The notes under the pieces: model-generated
Database searches by the model: none
What the model was told of the DNA's origin: nothing
The model's input: only the letters and a program-made list of their open reading frames with translations
Shown here: one piece after another, positions 44,301 to 59,300 of the stretch
How the letters are laid out: every line of letters begins with the position of its first letter
Position numbering within the stretch: position 1 is the stretch's first letter
Position numbers and translations under genes: made by a program
DNA from: Pratylenchus scribneri
Lineage: Eukaryota > Nematoda > Chromadorea > Rhabditida > Pratylenchidae
Length of the DNA stretch: 64,000 bases
Direction of reading: 5' to 3'
NCBI GenBank assembly: GCA_030063045.1
Contig: JAQSEB010000016.1
Coordinates: forward strand, 1,116,001 to 1,180,000

Positions 44301-47300
44301 AATGAAATCCATTCAAAAAAGTAGCAATTTCTTTCTTTTTAAAAATCAATTTTATTAGAAATAATATTTTAAAAATATTTAGAATGATGAAATGCATTGA
44401 TTGGATAATAAAAATTAAATTCATTTGCAAACTAATTTTATTCATATTTTCATCAATTTTATTAATGAAATCCATTCAAAAAGTAGCAATTTCTTTCTTT
44501 TTAAAAATCAATTTTATTAGAAATAATATTTTAAAAATATTTAGAATGCTGAAATGCATTGATTGGATAATAAAAATTAAATTCATTTGCAAACTAATTT
44601 TATTCATATTTTCATCAATTTTTTAGTGAAATCCATTCAAAAAGTAGCAATTTCTTTCTTTTTAAAAATCAATTTTATTAGAAATAATATTTTAAAAATA
44701 TTATCAATCCCGAAATGCATTGATTGGATAATAAAAATTAAATTCATTTGCAAACTAATTTTATTCATATTTTCATCAATTTTTTAGTGAAATCCATTCA
44801 AAAAGTAGCAATTTCTTTCTTTTTAAAAATCAATTTTATTAGAAATAATATTTTAAAAATATTATCAATCCCGAAATTCATTGATTGGATAATAAAAATT
44901 AAATTCATTTGCAAACTAATTTTATTCATATTTTCATCAATTTTTTTTAGTGAAATCCATTCAAAAAGTAGCAATTTCTTTCTTTTTAAAAATCAATTTT
45001 ATTAGAAATAATATTTTAAAAATATTTAGAATGCTGAAATGCATTGATTGGATAATAAAAATTAAATTCATTTGCAAACTAATTTTATTCATATTTTCAT
45101 CAATTTTTTAGTGAAATCCATTCAAAAAGTAGCAATTTCTTTCTTTTTAAAAATCAATTTTATTAGAAATAATATTTTAAAAATATTATCAATCCCGAAA
45201 TGCATTGATTGGATAATAAAAATTAAATTCATTTGCAAACTAATTTTATTCATATTTTCATCAATTTTTTAGTGAAATCCATTCAAAAAGTAGCAATTTC
45301 TTTCTTTTTAAAAATCAATTTTATTAGAAATAATATTTTAAAAATATTATCAATCCCGAAATGCATTGATTGGATAATAAAAATTAAATTCATTTGCAAA
45401 CTAATTTTATTCATATTTTCATCAATTTTTTAGTGAAATCCATTCAAAAAGTAGCAATTTCTTTCTTTTTAAAAATCAATTTTATTAGAAATAATATTTT
45501 AAAAATATTATCAATCCCGAAATTCATTGATTGGATAATAAAAATTAAATTCATTTGCAAACTAATTTTATTCATATTTTCATCAATTTTTTTTAGTGAA
45601 ATCCATTCAAAAAGTAGCAATTTCTTTCTTTTTAAAAATCTATTTTATTAGAAATAATATTTTAAAAATATTTAGAATGCTGAAATGCATTGTTTGGATA
45701 ATAAAAATTAAATTCATTTGCAAACTAATTTTATTCATATTTTCATCAATTTTTTTAGTGAAATCCATTCAAAAAGTAGCAATTTCTTTCTTTTTAAAAA
45801 TCAATTTTATTAGAAATAATATTTTAAAAATATTTAGAATGATGAAATGCATTGATTGGATAATAAAAATTAAATTCATTTGCAAACTAATTTTATTCAT
45901 ATTTTCATCAATTTTTTAGTGAAATCCATTCAAAAAGTAGCAATATGGAATTCTAACCCCGGACGGGAGTATATGGAATTCTAACCCCGGACGGGAGTAT
46001 TTGGAAAGGAGTATATGGAATTCTAACCTCGGACAACAACAACAATATATAAAAAGTTAACGTGAAATTAATAAAATTTCTAAAAAAATGTAATACAAAA
46101 TACCTAAAATGTAGTAATAATCTGCCTGAAGGTCCAATATCTTTTATATAGAAATCTCAAAATAAATATTACCTTCCCATTCGACATTGGTTAGCCGCAT
46201 TTTTCCATTAGGCACATAAATATATTTCGATTTAGGGCAACCAATTGGAATCGGAGACAATTTTGCTGAAATAAAGATTATTTATTAGATTTTAAATTTT
46301 CCAAACAAATTTTTGTGCCATTGCAATCTTCGTCAAATTGTCCAGGCTGACAATTTGAATTCGCACAAATGCCCGGAAAAATTTCCATCTGCGCCGAATT
46401 GAATGTGTCAATGCTGGTGAAATCAGTCCAAGAAATTTTGGGTTTTGAATCGATCGGATTTTGATGACTCCATTTTTGGCAATTATTCGATTTTTCTATC
46501 AATTCTTCTTCGTTCAATGCCACATAATATAGCTAATTTTTGAAAAAAAAATAAAATAAAAAATATTAAATTTTTACTTCTGCCAAACTGATTTGACCAA
46601 TAAATGCATTATTTTCTTGTAATTGTTCTTTTGACTTTTTCTCTTTGTTATCGCCATTTTGACCCAAAATAATTTCGCATGTTGCATCGCCGTACAATGC
46701 AGCACGATCCCATTTAAATTCAAGGCCTTCCACGCTTGTAAATGAACCATCAAAATGTAATTGAATAATTGCTTTGAATTCGGATCCAATCGATGAAATT
46801 AGACAAATCTTTGAATAATAATTAAATTAGAAAAAAATTCATTTTGTCTTTTAAAAATTTACCCTTAAAAATTTAATTAAATATTTTTTTATTTATTAAA
46901 ACCAAAAATTGACTATAAATCAAATAATTAAAAATAGATAAAATTTTTGATAATAATATTTTAATTAATTTATTTTAATAAAATATAACAAGATTTTACA
47001 TGATGCCAACTCTGCTCGCTCAATTCTTCAACATTTTTTCCATATGGAATAATTAATTGGCTGCCACTTTCCACAAAAATTTCTACATATTTTTTGTGCA
47101 ATTGAAAAAGACTGAAAAAGTAATAAATGAATTCATTATTGATTATAAATAATTTTGAGAAACTTTATATATATTTTATTAATTAATTTTCCATACTCAC
47201 ATCTCTCCATTTTGCATTCTCAATGCCGCGAATGCGGGCATGTTTCCATTATTATTTGCATTGTTGTTAAAAATTTTGCTACCAATTTCGCCAAAATTCA

Positions 47301-50300
47301 CCCAAAGACAAAAAGAAAATTCAGCTAAATTTTTTCATTATTAAATTTAAACTATGATTTTAAAATATTGTTAATCAAATATTCTTTTTTAATAATTAAA
47401 TAATTTAATTTTACCCAAAGCTTCGGCACATTTAAATTGTGTTGAGAAAATTTGTTGATTTATTGGCGAATTAGCCTGTGATTTTGGATCGGCAAAATAT
47501 ATGTTAAAATGTGAACGTCTTCCTGAAAATTTTGAAAAATAAATTTTTAAATAATTAATTTTTTACTTGATTCGCAGCGAATTCCGGTATATTGAGGGAA
47601 ACAGTGACAATATGGAAATTTGGAATTGGGCAAAATACGGCATTCTCCTGCGCTATTGCAATATTGAGCATCTTGTTGGCAAGGATCCTTTGTTAAATTT
47701 AATATAAAAATCAAATAATTTAAAAAATATTAAATCACAACAAATAGAAAATTTGATTTTAATAAATTATTAAAATATAAAAAATTATTTAAAAAATTTT
47801 TTAATATTTTTATTTATTATAATTAATTCTTAATTTAATAAATTTTTTAAAATAAAAAAATGAACTATTTTAAAATTTTTTAAAATTATTTTATATCAAA
47901 TAAATTATAAATTAAACCAACCAGCAATGTTTTGCAATTGTCCAGTGTGGAATAGCCCGACAGGCATTCACATTTGAATGCGTATCCTCTATCTTGTATT
48001 AGACATTTTCCATCGTTAAAGCACGGATTTGGCTCACAAATATTATTAATATCCAGAAGACCATTCTCTTTCTCACAATTTTTACCAATAAATTTGGCTG
48101 CAAAAATTAATATTATTTAAAATGTCGATTAAATATTATGAAATTTTATAATTTATGAATAATTTCATTGGGGCTCAAACCGGTTTAAAATTCTAAATGG
48201 CTAAAATTGTGGTCAAAATAAATATGATAGCAGATTTTTAATTTTATAATTTTGAGTAATATTGAAAAATAAATAATTGCAAAAATTAATTATTTTTCAT
48301 AACATTTTTCTTACAATTTTCATCGCAAATGCATTCATATTGTAGACCTTGCCCCGTGTTTTGACAAATTCCACCATTCAAACAAATTTCTTCCAACTCA
48401 CAATAATTAATTTTATTTTCACAATTGGAACCCTTAAAAATTGCAGAAAATCATTTTTTATTAAATAAAAAAATTAAAATTTAATAAATTATTTTATTAA
48501 AATATTTAAAAATAATTGAAAAATAAAATCTTACAGCAAATCCATCCAAACAGGCACATTTTATTGTTTGATTCAAGCCTATAACGCATGTACCACCATT
48601 TTTGCAAGCATCTTCGCCGCATAATTTATTATTTTCCTCCAATTCATTGTCATATTCACAATAAACAATGCCTTCAATTTGTTGGCCATTTTGTTCAGTC
48701 TCAACAAATTTGCATTTTCCTCCATTTTTTTTACACCAATTTTCGCGTTCACATTTTGCCATTTGCGTTTCCCTTTGAATTTGACAACGTTCTCCTTCAA
48801 ATTTAGAAGGACACAGGCATTTTGAACTGAAAATATTTTGGGAAAAATTTATCAGAAAGTAGGCCTTTTTGACAAAAAACCTAAAATTCTCTAATAAAAT
48901 GCGATTATTAATACTTTTTTTGATATTGAAAAGAATTTTGGCTTCAATGCTAAAATTCTTTAACTAATTTAGATTTTTATTTATTTTATTATTCATCTTC
49001 TTTTTCATGAAAATTAATATTAATTAAATTAATTTACTTAAAATTTTCCGATTCATTAGGGCTGATGTGCCAAGCGCATTCTCCGCCATTTAAGCATTTG
49101 AAATTTTCATCAAAACAACTTTGCTTTGGCAAATGACAAAATTCGCCTGAATATTCTGCAAAACATATATATATTTATTAAAAAATTATTTATTTTAGGA
49201 AATTGAAAAAAAAATTAAGGGGCTCAAAAATTTTAAATTTAATATTTAAAAATTATATTTCCATTTATTAAGGAAAGAAATTATGTCTACCATTTTGGCA
49301 TGAACATTTGAATGAATTTAGCAATGTTTCTTTGCATTTTCCATCAAATTGGCAAGGTTTTGAGAATTCACATAATTCTTGTGGGATGCATTCATTTTTT
49401 GCAATGTCCAATTTGAAGCCAGTATTACATTCACAAATATTCCTTAAATTATTAAAACAAATTTATACATTTCATCACCTAAAATATTATAAATTATTTA
49501 AGAATTGTACTATTGATCTCGAAAATGATCTCATATGTAACTTTAACACATAACTGGGACTAGAGACTAGACCCATGAGTCCAAAATTACCTTCATACAC
49601 TAGAAAATTCTCTTTTTAGCCCCGGGGTATATCTTATAAAAGACGAGACTTCGAAATTATATTAGAGGAAGCATACTCCCAAGCTAAAAATTATCTTGGG
49701 TGTAAAAATTCCCCTTGTAGTCATAGAGTAGCACAATTATAACAATTTAAATTTTGTCACAAATTTATTTAAAATATTGCAAATTATTACTCTTTAAATT
49801 GTCCATTTAAGCATTCATTATTTAACATTTTTGTCGAATTTTGAATTTGTCCAACATTATTTGTGCCCATTTGTTTTTCACATCTTTGCCCATCAAAATC
49901 TATGAAAATTAAAATTATTAAAAAAGTTTTAAAAAATTTTTGACAAAATTTAGTAGAATAAAAAATGGAAAAAATTTTGAACATTTATTTTAATTTAAAT
50001 TATTATTTAAAAATTTTTTTTGACTTAAGAATATTTTCAAAAAATTTTTTTAAGAATTTTATTCTTTACTAAATAGAAAAATTTTGTTTTTAAACTTAAT
50101 TACTTTCTTTGCATGAGCATTTTGAGCCACTAATTCTATCAAATGAGCAAATGCCACCATTCAAACAAAATTCAGCTCCACATAAATCCAATGGAATTTC
50201 GCAATTTTGGCCGATGAAACTCAAAAATGTCCCATTCGAACAATTTTTTCCAATTGATTCAAAAGAAGAATGGGACAAGGCCAAAGGAGAAATTGCTTAA

Positions 50301-53300
50301 ATTTAAATTTTACTTTTATGAAATTTTTATTTTTTAAAGTTGTTTTTTTTCAACAATTTTCTATTATCATTTGATTAAATAAATAAATTTTTTAAATAGA
50401 TTTTAAAATTTGTTTACAATTTTTGCACTCCATTTCATCCTTTGCAGCCTTTTTTCCTATTCCATCTAATTCATTTGGACATTTTCGGCATTCTGTCTGA
50501 CCATGGTTAGGTTGGTATGTGCCTGGAAGGCAGGCAATACATGGGGCCAATCCGGTGGAGGAATAAAAGCCAGCCGAGCAAAAAGCTAAGAGAAATTATT
50601 ATTTTTTGAATTTAGTATTAATTAATTAATTAATAGTAATCAAAATTTATTAAATTCAAAAATAATTCTCAACTTACGCAGGCAATCGCTTTCTTTACTC
50701 GAACCTTCACGGGCAGTGAATGTTCCAATGGGACATTTTTGGCATTCTTGGGCCACTAAAATTGGCGAAAATGTTCCCAGAGGGCATGGCGCGCAAGTTT
50801 CATTGGAAAGAAAATGGCCCTAAAAATATTTTTGGCATTTTTTCATTTTTTTGTAATTTGATAATTTTATTAATATCGGCGATTTTCATGTAATTTTATA
50901 TAATTATGTAAAAGTTTCTAATTCGGTAATAGCTAATAATGGTCCAAGGATTTAATTATAGTTCTACTATATTTTTTGTCGAGTTTGACGATTTGGGAAA
51001 TTTTGTAAAAATATTTTCGCTCGGAGTTAAGAATCTTTTAATATCGTCATTTTAATTATTTCAACATTTTATTTAACGAATTTTAAATAAAATTGACAAT
51101 TGTCTATATAAAAACTATGGTAAGAGATAAAAAGTTTAAAAATTTTTCTCTATTCGATTTAATTTTTTTGTGTAATTTTTTATTACTTTAGGGCATATCT
51201 GACATCGAAGTTTGTCATTCGGTGCCCAACCATTTGGACAATGCAAATGATAGGCAATTGTTTGTCGTCGAGCCGAAATTGGACCTAAAAATTTAATAAA
51301 TAAATCATAAAAAATTTTCATACCATTTGGACATTCATTTTGTGGTAATGGCGGATTCAATGTTTTTGGAAGCGATTTGCTCAATTCATTGGTCAATAAT
51401 TCAATGCATAAAAGGACATCACGATTACTTCTTCAAAAAATAAATTTTTGAATCGTTTTTAAATATTTAATGAATTAAAAAATATCAAAATAATTGTGTA
51501 ACTAAATTGAGTAAAATTGGATAAAATAATTGAACTAGCTGATGAAATAGAGATGAAGTTAAAATAAAAGAAATAGAAATTGATGAATTGAAATAAGCAA
51601 TAAAATGTATTTAAAAGATACTCAAGTCAGCATAATTCAAAGATGAAACAATCTCTGCCTCAAATGATTTTTAAACTCTTTCATCTTGGTCTAAAATCAC
51701 TTATTTTATTTGTTCTTGATTTTTATACATTTCCAGCTTTCATATTCGTTTAGAAATTATCTGGTCTTAGCTTTCATACTCTCCTAAAATATCGATTGTT
51801 TCGAGTTATAATAATTTTTAAGTTTTGCCAGCTAAGTCTAAAATTGCTTTTGTTATTGTGCCCCAGGCAAAATTCGAAATTTTTATTTGAAGCTTTTTCA
51901 CCTAGGCCTAAAATTGCTTTTGTTATTGTGCCCCAGGCAAAATTCGAAATTTTTATTTGAAGCTTTTTCACCTAGGCCTAAAATTGCTTATGCATGGTGT
52001 TATTGGACATTGATTTTTAAACATTGCCAGCTAGGCCTAAAATTGCTTCTGTTATTGTGTCAACCTCACTTGATTTTTAAACAATGGAAATAGTGAAATG
52101 ATTTCGAACAAGGATTTACCAGAAATAATTTTTAAGAATTTTTTTTATAATTGAAAAATAATTTACTTATAATCTGTTGTTGAGAAATTTTGCACAAATG
52201 ATTGGGTTTTGATGGAATGCGATTGGATGATCCAATGAACTTGTGGACACTTATTCTCCAAAAATTGGGCCAAATGAGGACTAAAAATTTTAAAATTATT
52301 TTTTTATTAATATTTTGTTATCAAAAATATTGAATTTTCCTTATGGAAATTTTCCGCCAAAAACTTTTGGATTTTTGAAAATTTTACCGTATCCTCTGAG
52401 CCAAATGTCGCATACAATTCACACTATCTGATGGACCAATCGGCAACAATTCCATTGATAGTGATATTGTGGAACTAAATTAGAGAATAACCATAATTTA
52501 AAAATGGAGGAATTTTTACCTCATTTCTTGGAGGCAAATTGGATCACCCAATAATTCGTGTTCTTCTTCGCTTGTCCCAGCTAAATAGGTCCATTTTGAT
52601 TGATTCATCCGGCAACGGAGTTCACGTAAATTTGCGGGGAATTCGATGCCACTCTGACATGGGGTTCGTCTGAATAGATTGACATTTTATGAGATTTTCT
52701 TCTTAAATTTGAGATATAGGAATGTTTTTGCTAAAAAATTCATATTTTTTTAAAATAATTTTGTAATATTTTTCTCACTGAAGATTATTTTAAAAAGTGT
52801 CTAAAAATTAAAAAAAATTATTTCTCGACTAGAAAGAGTGAATAATTATAATTAGGGACAGTATTTACCGAATACATATTTTTGTCATTGGATCCGATTG
52901 TGCGCATTCAAATTGATCCCATTCGGGGCCAAGCAATTGGAGAGGACAATCAATTGCTTTTCTGTAAAATTTAAATTAATTTTAATGATAGATGATAATT
53001 ATAACTTTAATTTATCCAAAATTATCAATTACTTGAGTCGATATTAAATAAATTTGAGCCCTAATTATAGGCTACTTTTGGCCAAATTTATCGTCTTAAA
53101 TTACCAATTTTTCGAAAAAAATTTATTATATAAATCAATCAATGATTTTTGGTTTAATGGTTATCCTAATATTATTTAGATTTATTTAAATCAATTTGAC
53201 TTGAATTACAATGCTGGATTTCCTAATTTATTATGCAAAAATTAGATTTAATTTTTCATTTATAAAAAAAAAGTTGACTTACGATTGATACCAAAATTGA

Positions 53301-56300
53301 CAATTTCCATTGGGCAATACACCGGCATTTACGTTGATCAATTTTGGCACTCCAATTTCCAATAATGTACCGATTGGAGGATCAAAACTATAAAATTTTT
53401 AGAATAATTTTTTAATAATTTAAATAAATAAAATTTAAATAAATAATTATATATTTTATCATATTTTAAATTACCTCAATTTAATGTCAGCCATCGATCC
53501 TTGGGGTGCTATGAATTTGATTGGAGGATATTCAGTTGGAATCAACAAAATTCCCTCACTGTTCAAATTTGCATTTATTAATGTTGTTGTATTCACTTTA
53601 TGAATGAAAATGTCAGGGCATTCAATTTGTGCATTTTTAGCTTCTAAATTTTTTTTTGCAATAATATTAAACATTTTTACACATATCCAGATTTTTTGCA
53701 AATTAATTTCTGTATCGGCCATGATCTCAGAAAACCACTAAATTTGGAATCATTCTTCTGATACAGTTCAAAATAATATTTTTCTATATTTCATTAAAGT
53801 TTCAAAATCAATAAACCCTTCATAGTTCATATTCATATAGAATATTTTGATAACAAAATTGAATTGGTTAAAAAATTGGCTAAAAAATTATGGTCAAAAA
53901 CGTCCAATTTTGTTATATATTTTTAAATAATTTGTTAAACAATTTCAATCAAATAAACCCGAATGCATTTGGAGGATTTTCTATTTCCCATTTTCTAAAC
54001 CCATTCTGTTTTTATAATTGATTAAAATTTGTTTATTACATTAGGATTTGAAGGAATAAGTATGAATAGTTTGCAATTTAAAATTCAAGTCAAAAATTGA
54101 TAATATTTTATTATAACATAATAAATTCATCTCAAATTTGAGTCAAAAAGATTACAAATTTATAAATTAAATTAATATTCAACTCCCTAAAATGATTTTC
54201 TATACTAATTTCATTTTAATAAAGTTATAAAAAGGAAAATATTATATTTTAAAATTTAAAATTATAATACTAGTACCATTTAAGTTTAAATTTCCTTCAT
54301 TTTCTCCTCCTTTTTTTGATGCATCCAAAAATTCCACTTTTGTTGAACAAATTTTACTGAATCCATGACGATCCTCTGCTTTCCAAAGGATTTCATTCAA
54401 ATTATCTTCCAATTGAATTGGCTGATTTGGATTGGTCAACGGAATATTCAATGGGAATAGACGAAAATTCGGATCATTGTCAATCACTTTAGGCCTAAAA
54501 CTAAGTGTGAATGATCTTTTTTATAAATTTAACGATTTAAATATAATTTATATAAAAAAAATAAAAATTTTAAATTTAAATATTATTTAAAATAATATTT
54601 AAACAAAAAATACAAATATTGAAAAAAAAATAAAATTTTCTTAAATATTTTTAAAATTTAATTAATTTACCATGGTATCAAAGTGGGCTCAAATGTGTTT
54701 GCCGTCGTTTGATGAATTTGAATTTTATCCACGCATTCCAATTCCAATGGTTGTTCATCAATACAATGCGGCAATAGTCCATCGAATTCGCCAGAAAATT
54801 GTATCTTTATATTAAAAAAATATAATAAATTTTAGGTCATATGTTTTATAGTCTAATTTTTAAAAAAATTTTCTATGAAAATATTTAAAAATTTTTATTA
54901 TTATTTTTTTATTACTTCATTTTCAATCGCCGACAATTTGGGCAGCATTGGTGCGATTGGAGAGATTTTAGATTGAGGCATTTTATTCAATAATAATTTG
55001 CTGGGCAATTTATTGTTGCAAAGTGGGTCTGAGCAGCATGCCGTGCATATTTCAATTCCTTCCAATGAAGTTTTGCAGCTTTCACGGATGCTGATATTTG
55101 GCTGAAATAAAAAATTATATAAAAAATTTTTTAATGTATTTATTTTTTATTAAATTAAATAATTTTTAAAGATTTTTTATATTATTTAAAATTAATTTAA
55201 TAAATGTTTGATTTTTTTAAATTTTAAAATTTTCCTGAAATATGCCACAATCCATTCGATTGGCGCATCCACGCAAAATTGCAAATGGCATTTGCCCCGT
55301 ACCATTGGAAGTTGTTCGAACAAAGCAAATTTGATTGGGTGCACAGAATTTGAAATCCTCCTGGGGAACGGTCGTCAAACAATTTGGACTGGTTTCACTG
55401 GTACAGGAATGACATTGGATACCGGCTGTCAATTATGTATTATTTTGTGAATATTTTAAATTAATTTTGGATTACGGTTGATAATATTTAAAAAAAAGAT
55501 TAAAAAAATTATGATTTAAACTAGAAAAAAATTTCCGGCAGATAATAAATTTTAGTTAATTAAAATTATTAAGAAAATGTTGATTTAATAAAATTGTAAA
55601 ATTATTTTGAATATAAAATTATTAATATAAGGTTATAATAATAATTTATTATTATAATTATTAATTCTGAATCTCAATAATTAAGGTAAAAATTAAATAT
55701 TTTTTTAATGAGTTAGTAAAAAAAATAAAGAATTTTTTTCGTAAAATTGCATTTAGCCGACGAAAAAATTCATTTTAATATATTAAAAATCTATTATAAA
55801 TAAAATAATATGTAAATTCCATCAGTCAATTATAATTGGAATTAATTAATTTTATAATTGTTAATAAATATTTTTTTTCATAATTAAAAATTTCCTACTT
55901 CCTGAACAATTTTCCCCATTGCCAGCCTGACCAGAACATTTGCATAAATCCACAAATTCCTCATTTGCCGGAAACCATTTGCCCAATGGAGAACAAATCA
56001 AGCCCATTGCCTCTTTCCCACCATTTAAGCATTTCCCTTGGACTGTGTGATTTTCGGATTTGACTGGTGTCCGGGGGAAAAGTGTTGATCCCAATTGAAG
56101 CTGCAAAATTTTTATAGTTTTTTATTTGGTTTTTTAAATAATACTTTCTATATTTTTAGCATCTTCATTAATAAAAATTTGTCTGGATTCTTCAAATTTT
56201 TATGGAAATATTTTATATAAATATTTTAGAAATTTTTTGGATTTTTCCTAAAATCAAATTTCTATTTGAATCTTTCTCACAGCCCAAATATCTGAAAAAA

Positions 56301-59300
56301 ATAATTTTTCAATTTATTAATAAAACATTAACAATTATATTTTTCTCTTTCTATTGATCATTTTGATATTAAAAAAATTGATAAAAATCAAAAATATTTG
56401 GTCAGAAAATTGTGGTCAAAAGAATGAAGACTTTCCCCATTTTGACATAATTTATGGTTTTTTTTCATAATTTTTTTTGCCAATTTTTATCAAATCTATT
56501 AATCCTATTTTCATTTTAAAATTATAAAGCTAATATTCATATTTCTTCAAATTCCAAAAATTAACCTTTGGGCAAGCGGTGATTGTAATTTTCATTCGTT
56601 CCATTTTCAGCTCTGGCGATTGTTCATCAACGGAAATTTGAAGCCAGAGAAATGGATGTTCCAATGAAAATTGAATTGAATGCACAGTTGGGTCAGCCAA
56701 AACGCCACCTATAAAAATTTGTAATACTCCGAGAATTCAAGAGAAATCTTTCAAAGAGGATTGGAATATATTTTAATAACGCCTATTTATATTTAGTCGT
56801 TATTTATATTTGATATGTATTATATTCCCGAGCTAAACTTTTGTAACTTATGCTGGATTAAATATACATTTGTAATTCGTATATCTTATGTTTGGATTAA
56901 ATATACTTTTGTATATCTTATGTTTGGATTACATATACTTTTGTATATCTTATGTATTTTAGGCTAATATATTTTATTCCCTCCTAACGAAAGACGGGAG
57001 GAATGTATTTTTATTCCCGGGAAAAACTGTTTTGGTATATCCATCTAGAGAATATATGGAAAAAAATAATTATTTAATTAATTAAACTATACCAAGTGGT
57101 GTGAAATGTTCACTAGACGGTGGCCCTTCCAAACGGGTATCTGTTGAATAATAGCTCAACCAAACAAGGCAATTCTGGCATGGAATTGGCGACAGTTCGA
57201 TTGAAGCATCCAGCCAATCCTTTGCTGAAACTTCTACCACTGGGGAGATCAAAAAACTAAAATGCAAAAAAATTGAATTTGTCTATATATTTATGAATTA
57301 AAAATATTAGCATTTATTGAGGACTTAAAACATGGCCTAATTAAGCTTCTTTTTATATAGCTTTATAGCATAATAAAAACATAAATATAATCTAAATTCT
57401 ACCTTTAACTTTTTCTTTTCGGACATTTTTATGGCCTTATGTTTTAAAAACTGCTAAAATTTATTTTTTTAAATGAAACTCAATCTTAATTCTTATTTGG
57501 TTAATTGTGAGTTATGACAAATTAATCCGGTTTGATAAAAGAAACAGATGGCTCGTACTCGTACGGAACAGTGCTAATGCAAATGAAATTTGAATGGTTG
57601 TGGAAGAGAATAGGTAATAGGTCAGAGGGAGATTGTGTAAATGTTACGGTGGTAAAATCGTCAGAAAAAGCATGGTAATTCCGTCAGGAAAAGCAATTAG
57701 CATCCGTCAGGAAATATGCAAAAAAGTATGGTAAATCCGTCAGGAAAAGCAATTAGCATCCGTCAGGAAATATGCAAAAAAGCATGGTAATTCCGTCAGG
57801 AAAATATGTTATAGATGAGAAGAGATATATGGCTAAGAAATAAATTGCTATCCTACAATCTTGGTAAAGATAATGTCTACTATTACCGAAACGGAAGACA
57901 AACAAAAATTATGTAAACAATTAAGCTCTTTCGACGCAGCTCTCGAGCTATTAATTGTTGATTTTATTATTTTTTTTAATATCATAGTTAATAAAATTAC
58001 TTTTTAATGCCAACCAGTGGCCTGAAGCTCCAACGACCGTTGCCCAATTGTGACCACTGAAATATAATAGATAAAATTTTAATAAAAATTATTGTTTTAA
58101 TAATTAATTAAATAAATGAATTTTTTATTTACGTGAGCCGATGCCGTCCAACTATTTGTGCCCTCATTTTTTGCACTGTCAAATGCCACCTCTGTGAATG
58201 GAATGGCGGCATTGATCAACGATTGCCAATTCTGCCGTATCTCGCCATTTTCAATTTGACGCTTTTTTCTCCCAATTTTCATTGGCATTTTATCTTTCTT
58301 CTCCGCTTAATTTGTAATAAATACGTTTAGATAATATTAATTAAAACTAATTTTTATTATCTTACTAGTCTGATTTTAATCAAATTTATGATTTACCTTT
58401 GACGCATATTCTTGGTGATGGATCGCTGAGTCGATAATTGGGCTGTGCGCAATGGAAGGTGACTTTTTCACCAATGCCAATTTTGTATTTATCCGCCAAC
58501 AAAAGGGCACGAACATCAGGCATGGCTAATTGGCAATGCTCTTTTTCCTTTACTAAATTTATTGTAATAAATTATTTTATATTTATTGCGAAATAAATTT
58601 ATTTATCTTTTAATAATTTCTTCATATATTATAAATTTTTTTAAATTTTAAATAATTAAAAATTTTTTAAATTAATTTCTTAATTTATTAAAAATTCATA
58701 TTTTTATATATTTAAAAAAAATTTTAGGATCGTCCTAAAAATTATCACATTTTAATTTAAACATTTTTTAAATTATAATTTTATTCCCTTTTATTTTACC
58801 TATGCAAATTGGTGGTCCATTGCTCCATTTGCCATTTATCAGGCAAATGGCTTTATTCGCTCCAATCATCAAAGATTCATTCTCATTTTCGCATTCAAAT
58901 TCCACTATTTCATTGATGCCAAATTCCGTTTTCGATCCTTTTATTTTTGTCATTGAATTTGGTAATATTGGTACTTGGCAAGAAATTACTATAATAAAAG
59001 GATTTAATTTTATATTTATCTTGTTTAAAATTGTTAATTCTTTTTTAATAATTTCTTAAGGGTAATTAATGAATTCGAAAAAATTTAAATTATTTGTATA
59101 ACTTTTTGCGCATTTTTTGGCCAAATTTCCGTCTCCCTTCCATTGTCCATTTTTCTCGCATTCCATTATTGTCATTGGGCCAATCAAAACAGATGTTAGA
59201 GTATTATTTTTGGTTCGACAAAAAATAGACAAATTTGTGCCAGCAAAATTAAATCCTTCAGAATTATGGAAAAACAAATTTTCTCCATTTTTTATTGAAG

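Larger units (their letters stand above)
41100..46172 (-). other. 5,073-bp intron splitting an HYR domain
   Basis: The upstream exon (46265-46173) holds the start of the domain (GCPKSKYIYVPNGKMRLTNV). The downstream exon (41099 to about 40950) holds its end (FRSGQTFGWGHFRVVYLAED, AGNWATC). Both boundaries are phase 1. About 90 per cent of the intron is the satellite array. Confidence 0.8.

Noticed and set aside
41347..45919. Many near-identical open frames of 66-107 codons (…KVAISFFLKINF…)
   Set aside because: They are readings through the 162-bp satellite. The frame drifts with unit length and the run lies in an intron of the opposite strand.
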